Below, piece after piece: positions 1 to 5,348 of a stretch of DNA of 5,387 nt. Position numbers and translations under genes: made by a program. Source of the stretch: Magnetococcales bacterium (lineage in GTDB: Bacteria; Pseudomonadota; Magnetococcia; Magnetococcales; JADFWU01); assembly GCA_015234045.1 (NCBI GenBank), contig JADFWU010000097.1, positions 1 through 5,387 of the forward strand. The letters are read 5' to 3'. The notes beneath the pieces are model-generated. The model did not search any database and was not told the DNA's origin. It was given only the letters and a program-made list of their open reading frames with translations. Numbering within the stretch: the stretch's first letter is position 1; every line of letters begins with the position of its first letter.

Positions 1-84
1 CCAATTTAGTCCATATTGAACAATCCAGTACTCATATTGAAGTCGATCAGATTGTTGATGCTGATGCCTATTCAGACACAATGA
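1..84 (+). repeat. Long inverted repeat, left copy (partner 3886-3969)
   Basis: Base n of this segment equals the complement of base 3970-n. Bases 1-77 are identical, base 78 differs (A here, G in the partner read on the - strand), bases 79-84 match again, and from 85 the two diverge. The repeat may extend past the left edge. The two copies enclose the entire nrdJa-nrdJb operon and the MITE-like element. Confidence 0.95.
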
Positions 85-105
85 ACGACAAAAAGTGGAC
101 CTCTC

Positions 106-157
106 GTGACGGTAACGGTGTAGCTCCCCTTTTGCACATCTCCCCTCAAACCGTCAC
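106..157. repeat. Inverted repeat GTGACGG/CCGTCAC in the foreign tail
   Basis: GTGACGG at 106-112 and its exact complement CCGTCAC at 151-157 could form a 7-bp stem closing a loop of 38 bases. It lies in the unrecognised sequence just after the junction with the duplicated segment. With so long a loop and no T-run after it, I do not call it a terminator. It could be part of the end of an unidentified mobile element, or chance. Confidence 0.35.
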
Positions 158-276
158 TGATTAGCTTTAATTCTTTTTGAATAAGCGTTACGTATACCCC
201 CTCCGTAGTGCCCGGAGTTACATTCCGGAGCTGACATGCGCCCCTGTCTTTTTTCGGCGTTATGTCCATTGACACT

Positions 277-291
277 ATCGCATAATGCGAT
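277..291. promoter_or_regulatory. 15-base palindrome ATCGCAT-A-ATGCGAT
   Basis: Two perfect 7-base arms flank one central base (284). The overlapping sequence ACACTAT (272-278) matches the left half of the NrdR-box pattern, but the right half does not. No T-run follows the palindrome on either strand, so it is not a terminator. It could be an operator for nrdJa or for an unseen upstream unit; the centre lies about 187 bases before the predicted transcription start, which is far for direct repression. Confidence 0.35.
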
Positions 292-323
292 GACAAAAAA
301 ACGTACTTAAGAACAAGCGTTGA

Positions 324-363
324 CGCTCAAAATAGTGACACTTTCAAAGTGTGTTGTTGAGCG
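324..363. promoter_or_regulatory. Nested inverted repeat (outer CGCTCAA/TTGAGCG, inner ACACTTT-C-AAAGTGT)
   Basis: The inner palindrome at 338-352 has perfect 7-base arms around one base. It is enclosed by a second perfect 7-base pair, CGCTCAA at 324-330 and TTGAGCG at 357-363. Two nested stems in 40 bases are unlikely by chance. If transcribed, the region would fold into an interrupted hairpin; if the promoter at 436-464 is the true one, the element lies upstream of it and is better read as a binding site. The inner palindrome is 15 bases long with an odd centre, whereas NrdR boxes are 16 bases, so I do not assign it to NrdR. Confidence 0.45.
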
Positions 364-435
364 CACCCACCTCCAAGACGCTCTATTCTTTACATACTTT
401 CAACCTAAACCAATTCTGGCATGCATCATGCAAAA

Positions 436-464
436 TTGGGAAAACACAAGCAATTTGACATAAT
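436..464 (+). promoter_or_regulatory. Probable sigma70 promoter of nrdJa-nrdJb
   Basis: TTGGGA at 436-441 (4 of 6 matches to the -35 consensus) is followed after exactly 17 bases by CATAAT at 459-464 (5 of 6 matches to -10). The predicted start of transcription is near 471, giving a leader of only about 18 bases that still includes the ribosome binding site. The ATG at 465 would then lie outside the transcript, which supports translation from 489. A TTGACA at 455-460 overlaps the -10 and has no matching -10 downstream of it. Confidence 0.5.
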
Positions 465-477
465 ATGGCCGAGAGAG

Positions 478-482
478 AAGGA
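478..482 (+). promoter_or_regulatory. Ribosome binding site deciding the nrdJa start
   Basis: AAGGA lies six bases before ATG 489, an ideal spacing. The alternative in-frame ATG at 465 is preceded by an AT-rich stretch with no Shine-Dalgarno match. This favours a 710-residue protein over a 718-residue one. Confidence 0.75.
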
Positions 483-488
483 ACTGTC

Positions 489-2621
489 ATGTCGAGTAGT
501 GCAAAATCTGTGGAGCAAGCAATACCCGGAGCGCCAGATGAAATTGCGCTTCAACCCGCTTCCCGTGACATTTGGGACAAAAAATATCGGCTTACGTCGA
601 AAGACAACAAGCCCGTTGACCGCACCGTGGCGCAAACCATGGAACGTGTGGCCAAAGCCTTGGCTGACGCGGAACTGCCCGTAAAGCGCACGTTCTGGTA
701 CGACCGCTTTCTTTGGGCGCTTCAGAATGGTGCAATCCCGGCGGGTAGAATTATCTCCAATGCCGGCGCTCAAGCCCATAAGCCCGCGACCAGCACCATT
801 AACTGTACGGTTTCCGGCACAGTCGGTGACTCCATGGCTGAGATTCTCTCCTCGGTCCAGGAAGCAGGCATGACACTCAAAGCCGGTTGCGGAATCGGCT
901 ACGAATTTTCAACACTCCGTCCCAAAGGCGCATTTGTCGCCGGTGCTGGTGCCAGCACTTCCGGGCCGCTCTCTTTTATGGATATCTTCGATGCCATGTG
1001 CCGGACAATCAGTTCGGCTGGTGATCGGCGTGGCGCTCAAATGGCCACTTTTGACATTTCTCATCCTGACATCACCGAATTTATCCGCGCCAAGCGTGAT
1101 GACGGTCGCCTACGTCAGTTTAACCTCTCCTGCCTGATTACCAAACCGTTTCTTGAAGCGGTCAAGGCAGACGATGAATGGCCACTGATTTTTCCTGCTA
1201 ACAAGCATGAGCAGAATGATCCCAATGTGGAGCTGATCTATCGCCCCTGGCATCTGGATGATAATTATAAAGTGAACGATAAAGGCGAAGTAGCCTGTCG
1301 GGTTTACCAACGTATGCCCGCTCGCAAGCTGTGGAACCTGATCATGTCCTCCACCTACGATTTTGCCGAGCCTGGCTTTATCCTTATCGACAAAATCAAT
1401 GAGATGAACAATCTCTGGTTTGCTGAGGATATCCGCTCAACGAATCCATGTGGTGAACAACCTTTGCCGCCCTATGGTGCCTGTTTACTCGGTTCCATCA
1501 ACCTGACCCGTTTTGTCAAGAATCCGTTCACGCCCAATGCTGAATTCGATTGGGAACATTTCCGCGACGTGGTGCGCGTGTTCACCCGAATGCTGGACAA
1601 TGTGGTGAGCATTCACGGCCTTCCGCTGGACAAACAGGGCGAAGAACTGAACTATAAACGCCGTCACGGCATGGGCTTCTTGGGGCTTGGCTCCACCATT
1701 ACCATGATGGGGATGAAATATGGCAAGCCGGATTCCGTCTCCTTTACTGATCAGGTTGCCAAAGAGTTGGCCATCACCGGTTGGGAAGTAGGCGTAGAAC
1801 TGGCTGAAGAAAAAGGCGTGGCACCAATCCTGGAAGAAACGTTCATCGTCAACGAAGCCATGCTGACCAAGCGCCCTCAAATGCGTGAACACGGGATCAA
1901 GGCAGGCGATAAAATCTCCGGCCTTAAATTGATGACCCGCTACAGCAATTATCTGTCTCAATTTCCAGAAGCACTACGCCAACGGATTGAAGAAAAAGGG
2001 TGCCGTTTCACCCATCACACATCCATTGCACCCACTGGAACCATTGCGCTTTCACTGGGCAACAACGCCTCTAACGGCATTGAACCCAGTTTTGCCCATA
2101 AATACTCTCGCAACATCATCCGCGAAGGCCGCAAGACCAAAGAGAAAGTCGATGTACTCTCTTATGAACTGCTGGCCTATCAGACCCTGGTCAATCCCAG
2201 CGCTGATCCTTTTGCTACCGATGGCGAGGACGCACTACCCGATTACTTCCTGAGCGCCGATGATATCGAACCTCGGGAACATGTGGACATACAGGCAGCC
2301 GCCCAAAAGTGGGTTGACTCCTCCATCTCCAAAACCATCAACGTACCCACGGATTTCGAGTTTGAGTCGTTCAAAGAGATCTATCTCTATGCGTATAAAA
2401 AAGGGCTCAAAGGGTGTACGACTTTCCGTTATAATCCAGAAGCATTTCAAGGTGTTTTGGTGAAAGATTCCGATCTGAAAGCCACCACCTATCGCTTTAC
2501 TCTGGACAATGGCGAAACCGTTGATGTCGCAGGCGATGAAACCATCACCTATGATGGTGAAGAGCACTCCGCTGCCAACCTGTTCGATGCCCTGAAAGAG
2601 GGCTATTACGGTCGCTATTGA
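489..2621 (+). CDS. nrdJa: Adenosylcobalamin-dependent (class II) ribonucleotide reductase, catalytic subunit NrdJa
   Basis: This 710-residue cytosolic enzyme subunit reduces ribonucleotides to deoxyribonucleotides, using a radical generated from coenzyme B12 rather than oxygen and a NrdB subunit. The radical cysteine is in STNPCGEQPL (Asn319, Cys321, Glu323). The redox pair is Cys106 in STINCTVSG and Cys332 in YGACLLGSINL; the 11-residue spacing from 321 to 332 agrees with class II enzymes. Other family signatures are GCGIGYEFS (133-141), SAGDRRGAQM (176-185), IAPTGTIAL (513-521) and GLKGCTTFRYN (about 639-649). No ATP-cone is seen at the N-terminus, so dATP shut-off of overall activity is unlikely (inference). 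Unsplit NrdJ proteins continue into a TSCPD domain and cysteine tail; here the protein stops at YYGRY and those parts are encoded by the next gene. ATG 489 is chosen over ATG 465 because of its ribosome binding site. Confidence 0.96.
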   Translation: MSSSAKSVEQAIPGAPDEIALQPASRDIWDKKYRLTSKDNKPVDRTVAQTMERVAKALADAELPVKRTFWYDRFLWALQNGAIPAGRIISNAGAQAHKPATSTINCTVSGTVGDSMAEILSSVQEAGMTLKAGCGIGYEFSTLRPKGAFVAGAGASTSGPLSFMDIFDAMCRTISSAGDRRGAQMATFDISHPDITEFIRAKRDDGRLRQFNLSCLITKPFLEAVKADDEWPLIFPANKHEQNDPNVELIYRPWHLDDNYKVNDKGEVACRVYQRMPARKLWNLIMSSTYDFAEPGFILIDKINEMNNLWFAEDIRSTNPCGEQPLPPYGACLLGSINLTRFVKNPFTPNAEFDWEHFRDVVRVFTRMLDNVVSIHGLPLDKQGEELNYKRRHGMGFLGLGSTITMMGMKYGKPDSVSFTDQVAKELAITGWEVGVELAEEKGVAPILEETFIVNEAMLTKRPQMREHGIKAGDKISGLKLMTRYSNYLSQFPEALRQRIEEKGCRFTHHTSIAPTGTIALSLGNNASNGIEPSFAHKYSRNIIREGRKTKEKVDVLSYELLAYQTLVNPSADPFATDGEDALPDYFLSADDIEPREHVDIQAAAQKWVDSSISKTINVPTDFEFESFKEIYLYAYKKGLKGCTTFRYNPEAFQGVLVKDSDLKATTYRFTLDNGETVDVAGDETITYDGEEHSAANLFDALKEGYYGRY

Positions 2622-2667
2622 CAGTGAAATTGATGGACGCACGAGCAAAAAAGTCGTCACAAATTCA

Positions 2668-2674
2668 AGAGGAA
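2668..2674 (+). promoter_or_regulatory. Candidate ribosome binding site of nrdJb
   Basis: AGAGGAA precedes ATG 2687 with a rather long gap of 12 bases. The alternative starts (TTG 2618 overlapping the nrdJa stop as TTGA, GTG 2624, ATG 2633) have no good Shine-Dalgarno sequence, but could be used by ribosomes finishing nrdJa. Confidence 0.4.
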
Positions 2675-2686
2675 CTCGAAGAAAAG

Positions 2687-3325
2687 ATGGCTATTAAAAT
2701 CGACTCCAAAATAGTGGGTTACGAAGTCGTAACGGATAAGCCCGAAAAAAAGGAAACCACCCCGTCAGGAGCCGACGTTATTCACATGCGTCCGCCGCTG
2801 GCCCGGCCTGAAATGTTGGAAGGTGTCACCTATAAGGTTAAAACCCCGCTCTCCGAGCATGCCTTGTATATTACGCTCAACGATATTCTGGTCAATGCAG
2901 GCACCGATCAGGAACGGCGCCAACCCTTCGAGATTTTTATCAACTCGAAGAACATGGAGAACTTCGCCTGGATCGTTGCACTGACCCGGGTTATCTCAGC
3001 GGTATTTCGTAGCGGTGGCGATGCCAGTTTTCTGGTGGAAGAACTACGCGGCGTGTTTGATCCTCGGGGCGGCTACTTCAAACCCGGCGGAAAATATATG
3101 CCCAGCTTGGTGGCTGAAATCGGTGAATGCATCGAAAACCATCTCAAACGCATCGGCCTGATCAAAACCGAAGCACCACCACCCGAATTGGTGGAAAAAC
3201 GCGAACAAGCCGCCGCCGCAGGACTCACCGGCACCCGAAATTGCCCGAAATGCAGCCAGCTTTCCATGGTTAAACTGGACGGCTGTGACACCTGTTTGGA
3301 GTGCGGTTACTCCAAGTGTGGATAA
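2687..3325 (+). CDS. nrdJb: Class II ribonucleotide reductase, C-terminal subunit NrdJb (TSCPD domain and cysteine-rich tail)
   Basis: This is the detached C-terminal part of NrdJ, 212 residues from ATG 2687. It starts MAIKIDSKIVGYEVV, the usual beginning of this region, then has a charged linker and a TSCPD-type domain at about 48-153 (YKVKTPLSEHALYITLNDI, FEIFINSKNMENFAWIVAL, VFDPRGGY). After an Ala/Glu-rich linker it ends in a six-cysteine tail: Cys186, 189, 200, 203, 206 and 211 (CPKC, CDTCLEC, SKCG). In the P. aeruginosa split enzyme both polypeptides are needed for activity; the tail is thought to bind zinc and to re-reduce the active-site cysteine pair of NrdJa. The gene lies 65 bases after nrdJa, or overlaps it if an upstream start is used: ATG 2633 would add 18 residues (DARAKKSSQIQEELEEK follows that Met). 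I see no promoter between the genes, so co-transcription is likely. The start is less certain than the identity. Confidence 0.94.
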   Translation: MAIKIDSKIVGYEVVTDKPEKKETTPSGADVIHMRPPLARPEMLEGVTYKVKTPLSEHALYITLNDILVNAGTDQERRQPFEIFINSKNMENFAWIVALTRVISAVFRSGGDASFLVEELRGVFDPRGGYFKPGGKYMPSLVAEIGECIENHLKRIGLIKTEAPPPELVEKREQAAAAGLTGTRNCPKCSQLSMVKLDGCDTCLECGYSKCG

Positions 3326-3365
3326 ATCAGCGCTCCCCCTCCTGAAACCCGCACTGAATGAATAA

Positions 3366-3386
3366 CCACCCGCTAAAAGCGGGTGG
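3366..3386. terminator. Hairpin downstream of nrdJb, probable (bidirectional) terminator
   Basis: CCACCCGCT (3366-3374) and AGCGGGTGG (3378-3386) form a perfect 9-bp GC-rich stem with a loop of three A, 40 bases after the nrdJb stop. There is no T-run after it on + (GGATCGCATT follows) and only a few T on -, so it is not a textbook intrinsic terminator. Its position between two convergent genes fits a terminator or an mRNA 3'-end stabiliser for either one. Confidence 0.55.
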
Positions 3387-3426
3387 GATCGCATTCATCT
3401 GGGTGTTGACATATTAATCATGAGAT

Positions 3427-3570
3427 TAGGCCCTGTTGACATTCACCTTCTTTCGACCCCTGGCGGCGTTAAATCCGCCTCAAAATGCTCACGTACTACA
3501 AGTACGCTCCGCTTTTTCGTTGGATTTGCCTTGCCAGGAACCGAAATCTGGTGAATGTCAACACGCCCTA
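3427..3570. mobile_element. MITE-like palindromic element with 21-bp terminal inverted repeats
   Basis: The ends at 3427-3447 and 3550-3570 are inverted repeats matching at 19 of 21 positions, sharing the core TGTTGACATTCACC; they differ at the fifth and seventh bases. TA at both outer edges could be a two-base target duplication, as in IS630/mariner-type insertion. Symmetry continues inward: CCTGGC and AAATCC recur inverted near 3528-3534 and 3522-3527, and the centre is CGTACT-ACA-AGTACG (3492-3506). Single strands should therefore fold into one long interrupted hairpin. It is too short to encode a transposase, so it would have been moved by an enzyme encoded elsewhere. The right end is only 13 bases from the stop codon of the convergent envelope gene, so it may also form the 3' end of that transcript. 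I cannot name the family. Confidence 0.7.
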
Positions 3571-3583
3571 GAGAAGTAAAACC

Positions 3584-5134
3584 TCAGTCAAGATCCAGTT
3601 CAAGCCCGATAGAGAATAAATTGATCGGCTCTGGTGTGAGCCATAAATGCTCCCATTCGATTCGGCCTCGGAGAGTCTTGGTAATGGCTCCTGTTGCCCC
3701 GACACCGATTAACGGATCTACGCCGCCATGACATTTTCTCCAGGTTTGTGTGCTATCATCACGGCCCTTAACACACTGCTTCCAGGCCCAAAGACCGGCT
3801 TTTGTATGGAATGAGAGACGTGATGTTGGCCATATGCCGACCCCCTGTAGAGAGAGTCCGTTAATCTGACCGGGCAGGTTTTTACTCATTGCGTCTGAAT
3901 AGGCATCAGCATCAACAATCTGATCGACTTCAATATGAGTACTGGATTGTTCAATATGGACTAAATTGGATTCCAGAGCAAAATGATCGCTAACGCGGTA
4001 ACCACCATAAAGCTTACCACTCAAGCTGAAACGATCCAAAGAAGCGGTTCCGGTGATACCCTGATCTAATAGACTGGATTGGACATCAGACGCACCAACG
4101 GTATGTTGCATCAGACCTAAAGAAGCACCGGCATAGAAGCCGCTGTTGTCTGCATTCAAACCAGAGGTCGCATTATCTTGCTGCGGTCTATCGGTAGGTG
4201 CCTCACTCTGAATATACGCGTTCTGACTACTGACAGAATGCTCCTGAACTGCTGAGGTTCGATCAGCTTTATTTTCCTGAACTTCCAATGTGCGATCAGC
4301 ATCATTTTCCTGAACTGCTGAGATTCTATCAGCATGCGCTTCTTCCGAATTATCTTCTGAAATATATGTATGACCCGTCAAAATGGCTATCTGCTCTTTT
4401 GGAAGTTGAAATCTTTCCGGCAAATGATTGACTCTGTTGGAAAATAGAGAAATTCGCTCGGCCTTGGCAGAAAAAACATGGGGTGTGCCAAAACCTGTTC
4501 GGCGCATGAGGCGTGCCTGTTCCAGCGTTGGATTAAGGTGTGGATTTCCTCCAGTTAGAACCAGATTCCAGAGCCGCCCATCCTTACCTCGGACTGCCAG
4601 AATAAAAGTATCCGATTTTTTCAGCTGGATCTTTTTTGCCAAGGCTATTGCTTTTCGCTCATCAATAAAGGCACCGAATTGGACAAAATGGATCTTTTTT
4701 TGCTCTGGAATATCAGCAATCAGATCGTTGTTCATCAATGGTGCGGGCAGTTGAGCCAATCGACCAGAACGATTTATACGTTGAAAATATTGACGAAATT
4801 TCTCTGAAGACGTTGTGTAAACCAATGGGACCGCATTAAGATTTTGCTTTATTTTCGATGCAAGAGTAAACAATGGTTTGGTATGCGTACTCCATGCACC
4901 GACAACCACATATTGCGTTTGTTTCCGACGGTTCATGACCCCGACAACAAAAGGCTCCAGTCCAGCATCTCGCCAATAATCCAGCCAATGATCAGCCCTG
5001 GATAGATGATTAAAAGTGCCTAGGTTGAGCAGATGCACCGGGTTGGGTACTTGATCAGCGTTGGAGGAGGACGTGGGCAAGATCACTCCCAAGAGCAAAA
5101 TTGATAGAACGCAGTATTTTGTAAAGTCAGACAT
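3584..5134 (-). CDS. Exported envelope protein: two SPOR-like domains, 11-residue repeats and a C-terminal OmpA-like outer-membrane beta-barrel
   Basis: The 516-residue product has a signal peptide (hydrophobic core about 8-20, likely signal peptidase I cut after SSSNA at 26). Residues about 33-100 and 148-221 each resemble SPOR domains, which bind septal peptidoglycan lacking stem peptides: HLLNLGTF...AGLEPFVV...YVVVGAWS and IHFVQFGAF...RLWNLVLTGG. A polar linker holds three 11-residue repeats (268-300). Residues about 330-516 look like an eight-stranded OmpA-type barrel: GFYAGASLGL, LSGKLYGGYRV, alternating strands, and the end INLFSIGLELDLD. Cys454 and Cys468 could form a disulfide in a loop. 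The usual terminal aromatic residue is missing. OmpA has the opposite order, barrel first. The inferred role is tying the outer membrane to the cell wall, perhaps at division sites; this is unproven. The start at 5134 has a good ribosome binding site. Sampled lines of its middle are about 37-38% GC, below nrdJa, and the two genes converge. Confidence 0.85.
   Translation of the reverse strand: MSDFTKYCVLSILLLGVILPTSSSNADQVPNPVHLLNLGTFNHLSRADHWLDYWRDAGLEPFVVGVMNRRKQTQYVVVGAWSTHTKPLFTLASKIKQNLNAVPLVYTTSSEKFRQYFQRINRSGRLAQLPAPLMNNDLIADIPEQKKIHFVQFGAFIDERKAIALAKKIQLKKSDTFILAVRGKDGRLWNLVLTGGNPHLNPTLEQARLMRRTGFGTPHVFSAKAERISLFSNRVNHLPERFQLPKEQIAILTGHTYISEDNSEEAHADRISAVQENDADRTLEVQENKADRTSAVQEHSVSSQNAYIQSEAPTDRPQQDNATSGLNADNSGFYAGASLGLMQHTVGASDVQSSLLDQGITGTASLDRFSLSGKLYGGYRVSDHFALESNLVHIEQSSTHIEVDQIVDADAYSDAMSKNLPGQINGLSLQGVGIWPTSRLSFHTKAGLWAWKQCVKGRDDSTQTWRKCHGGVDPLIGVGATGAITKTLRGRIEWEHLWLTPEPINLFSIGLELDLD
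3886..3969 (-). repeat. Long inverted repeat, right copy (partner 1-84)
   Basis: This is the intact-gene counterpart of the left-edge copy, encoding about residues 389-417 inside the beta-barrel. Matching is 83 of 84 bases in inverted orientation. The copies are about 3.9 kb apart, so homologous recombination between them would invert everything between 85 and 3885. Confidence 0.95.
4235..4333 (-). repeat. Three in-frame 33-bp repeats encoding 11-residue units
   Basis: The units are ADRISAVQEND, ADRTLEVQENK and ADRTSAVQEHS (residues 268-300). The first and third DNA copies agree at about 27 of 33 bases; the middle copy is more diverged at its centre. The spacing is exactly 33 bases, so unit number could change without breaking the frame. 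Eleven-residue periodicity fits a hendecad coiled coil or an extended spacer between the SPOR region and the barrel. Confidence 0.9.
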
Positions 5135-5143
5135 TCTATAATT

Positions 5144-5149
5144 TCCTTT
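5144..5149 (-). promoter_or_regulatory. Ribosome binding site of the envelope gene
   Basis: On the - strand AAAGGA lies nine bases before the ATG at 5134, a normal spacing, and confirms that start. I could not find a convincing promoter in the roughly 50 bases between this site and the hairpin cluster; the promoter may be weak, of another sigma class, or beyond the repeats. Confidence 0.7.
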
Positions 5150-5185
5150 ATGAGTTACGCAGTTGGTGTCCTGTCTGTGTTTTGC

Positions 5186-5198
5186 GCCGCTTCGCGGC
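5186..5198. repeat. Hairpin GCCGC-TTC-GCGGC at the edge of the repeat array
   Basis: A perfect 5-bp stem with a three-base loop, followed by TAT and then the first 29-bp unit. It has the same design as the hairpins inside the units but a different stem sequence, and looks like a diverged founder or end unit. It lies about 52 bases upstream of the envelope gene start. Confidence 0.7.
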
Positions 5199-5206
5199 TA
5201 TGTTTC

Positions 5207-5343
5207 GGCATGCCAGCCCTTTGGGCTATGCCTTCGGCATGCCAGCCCTTTGGGCTATGCCTTCGGCATGCCAGCCCTTTGGGCTATACCTTCGGCATAC
5301 CAGCCCTTTGGGCTATGCCTTCGGCATGCCAGCCCTTTGGGCT
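5207..5343. repeat. Tandem array of 29-bp double-hairpin units (about 4.7 copies)
   Basis: Units start at 5207, 5236, 5265, 5294 and 5323 with exact 29-base spacing; the last is cut after 21 bases. Each carries AGCCC-TTT-GGGCT, and each junction forms ATGCC-TTC-GGCAT, so the array is a string of about nine short stems with three-base loops. The fourth unit differs by paired G-to-A changes (ATACC before and CATACC after the TTC loop), otherwise the copies are identical. There are no unique spacers. An open frame runs through it but only encodes the repeat. It lies just upstream of the envelope gene, so its transcript or supercoiling effects could influence that gene (inference). Confidence 0.95.
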
Positions 5344-5348
5344 GGGAC

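Larger units (their letters stand above)
1..164 (+). pseudogene. Truncated fragment of the SPOR/beta-barrel envelope gene, cut at the left edge and with a foreign 3' end
   Basis: Read from base 3, this frame encodes residues matching 390-415 of the intact envelope protein at 3584-5134 (beginning NLVHIEQSSTHIEV and reaching AYSD), with one substitution (Ala to Thr at base 78). From about base 85 similarity stops; the frame continues with about 26 unrelated residues (start NDKKWTSRDG) and ends at TAG 162-164. The replaced tail has no beta-strand pattern like the real barrel, so the copy has lost roughly its last 100 residues, including several barrel strands, and is very probably non-functional. 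Its 5' part lies outside the window, so I cannot say whether it begins as a full gene. The near-identity at DNA level points to a recent duplication, or recombination between paralogues, followed by a deletion or insertion near base 78-85. Confidence 0.75.
165..435. other. Non-coding region upstream of nrdJa with palindromes
   Basis: No convincing gene is seen on either strand. The stretch holds CCGGAG twice, 13 bases apart, around 212-230, a 15-base palindrome at 277-291, an A-run at 294-300, a nested stem-loop at 324-363, and a pyrimidine-rich segment before the promoter. The heptamer TGACACT occurs at 270-276 and 336-342, each time overlapping the left side of a palindrome, which suggests related protein-binding sites. 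I see no riboswitch core here. Confidence 0.5.

Noticed and set aside
272-287. NrdR box upstream of nrdJa
   Set aside because: ACACTAT fits the left half of the pattern, but the right half is not the matching inverse and no second box lies at the usual spacing of about three helical turns.
72-296. 74-codon frame on the - strand starting at TTG
   Set aside because: It has a rare start with no ribosome binding site, no recognisable domain, and it ends inside the duplicated envelope-gene segment read backwards. A fragment of a mobile-element gene is possible but unsupported.
465-488. ATG 465 as the nrdJa start
   Set aside because: No Shine-Dalgarno sequence precedes it and it overlaps the end of the predicted -10 element; ATG 489 has AAGGA at ideal spacing.
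1485-1961. 158-codon - strand frame within nrdJa, and similar frames inside the other genes
   Set aside because: They are antisense or out-of-frame shadows of well-supported genes, without ribosome binding sites or recognisable domains.
3403-3430. Promoter from TTGACA at 3405-3410
   Set aside because: The hexamer after a 17-base spacer (GGCCCT) is not a -10 element, and no + strand gene follows; the motif is better seen as an echo of the MITE end.
3528-3545. B12-box-like sequence GCCAGGAACCG, suggesting a cobalamin riboswitch
   Set aside because: It lies inside the MITE-like element downstream of nrdJb, is only part of the box, and no riboswitch core is visible; none is seen upstream of nrdJa either.
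5060-5134. Lipoprotein signal at Cys8 of the envelope protein
   Set aside because: Cys8 lies before the hydrophobic core rather than after it, so there is no lipobox; a signal peptidase I site after SNA fits better.
5207-5343. CRISPR array
   Set aside because: The 29-base period is close to a CRISPR repeat length, but the units are directly abutting with no unique spacers and no cas genes are present.
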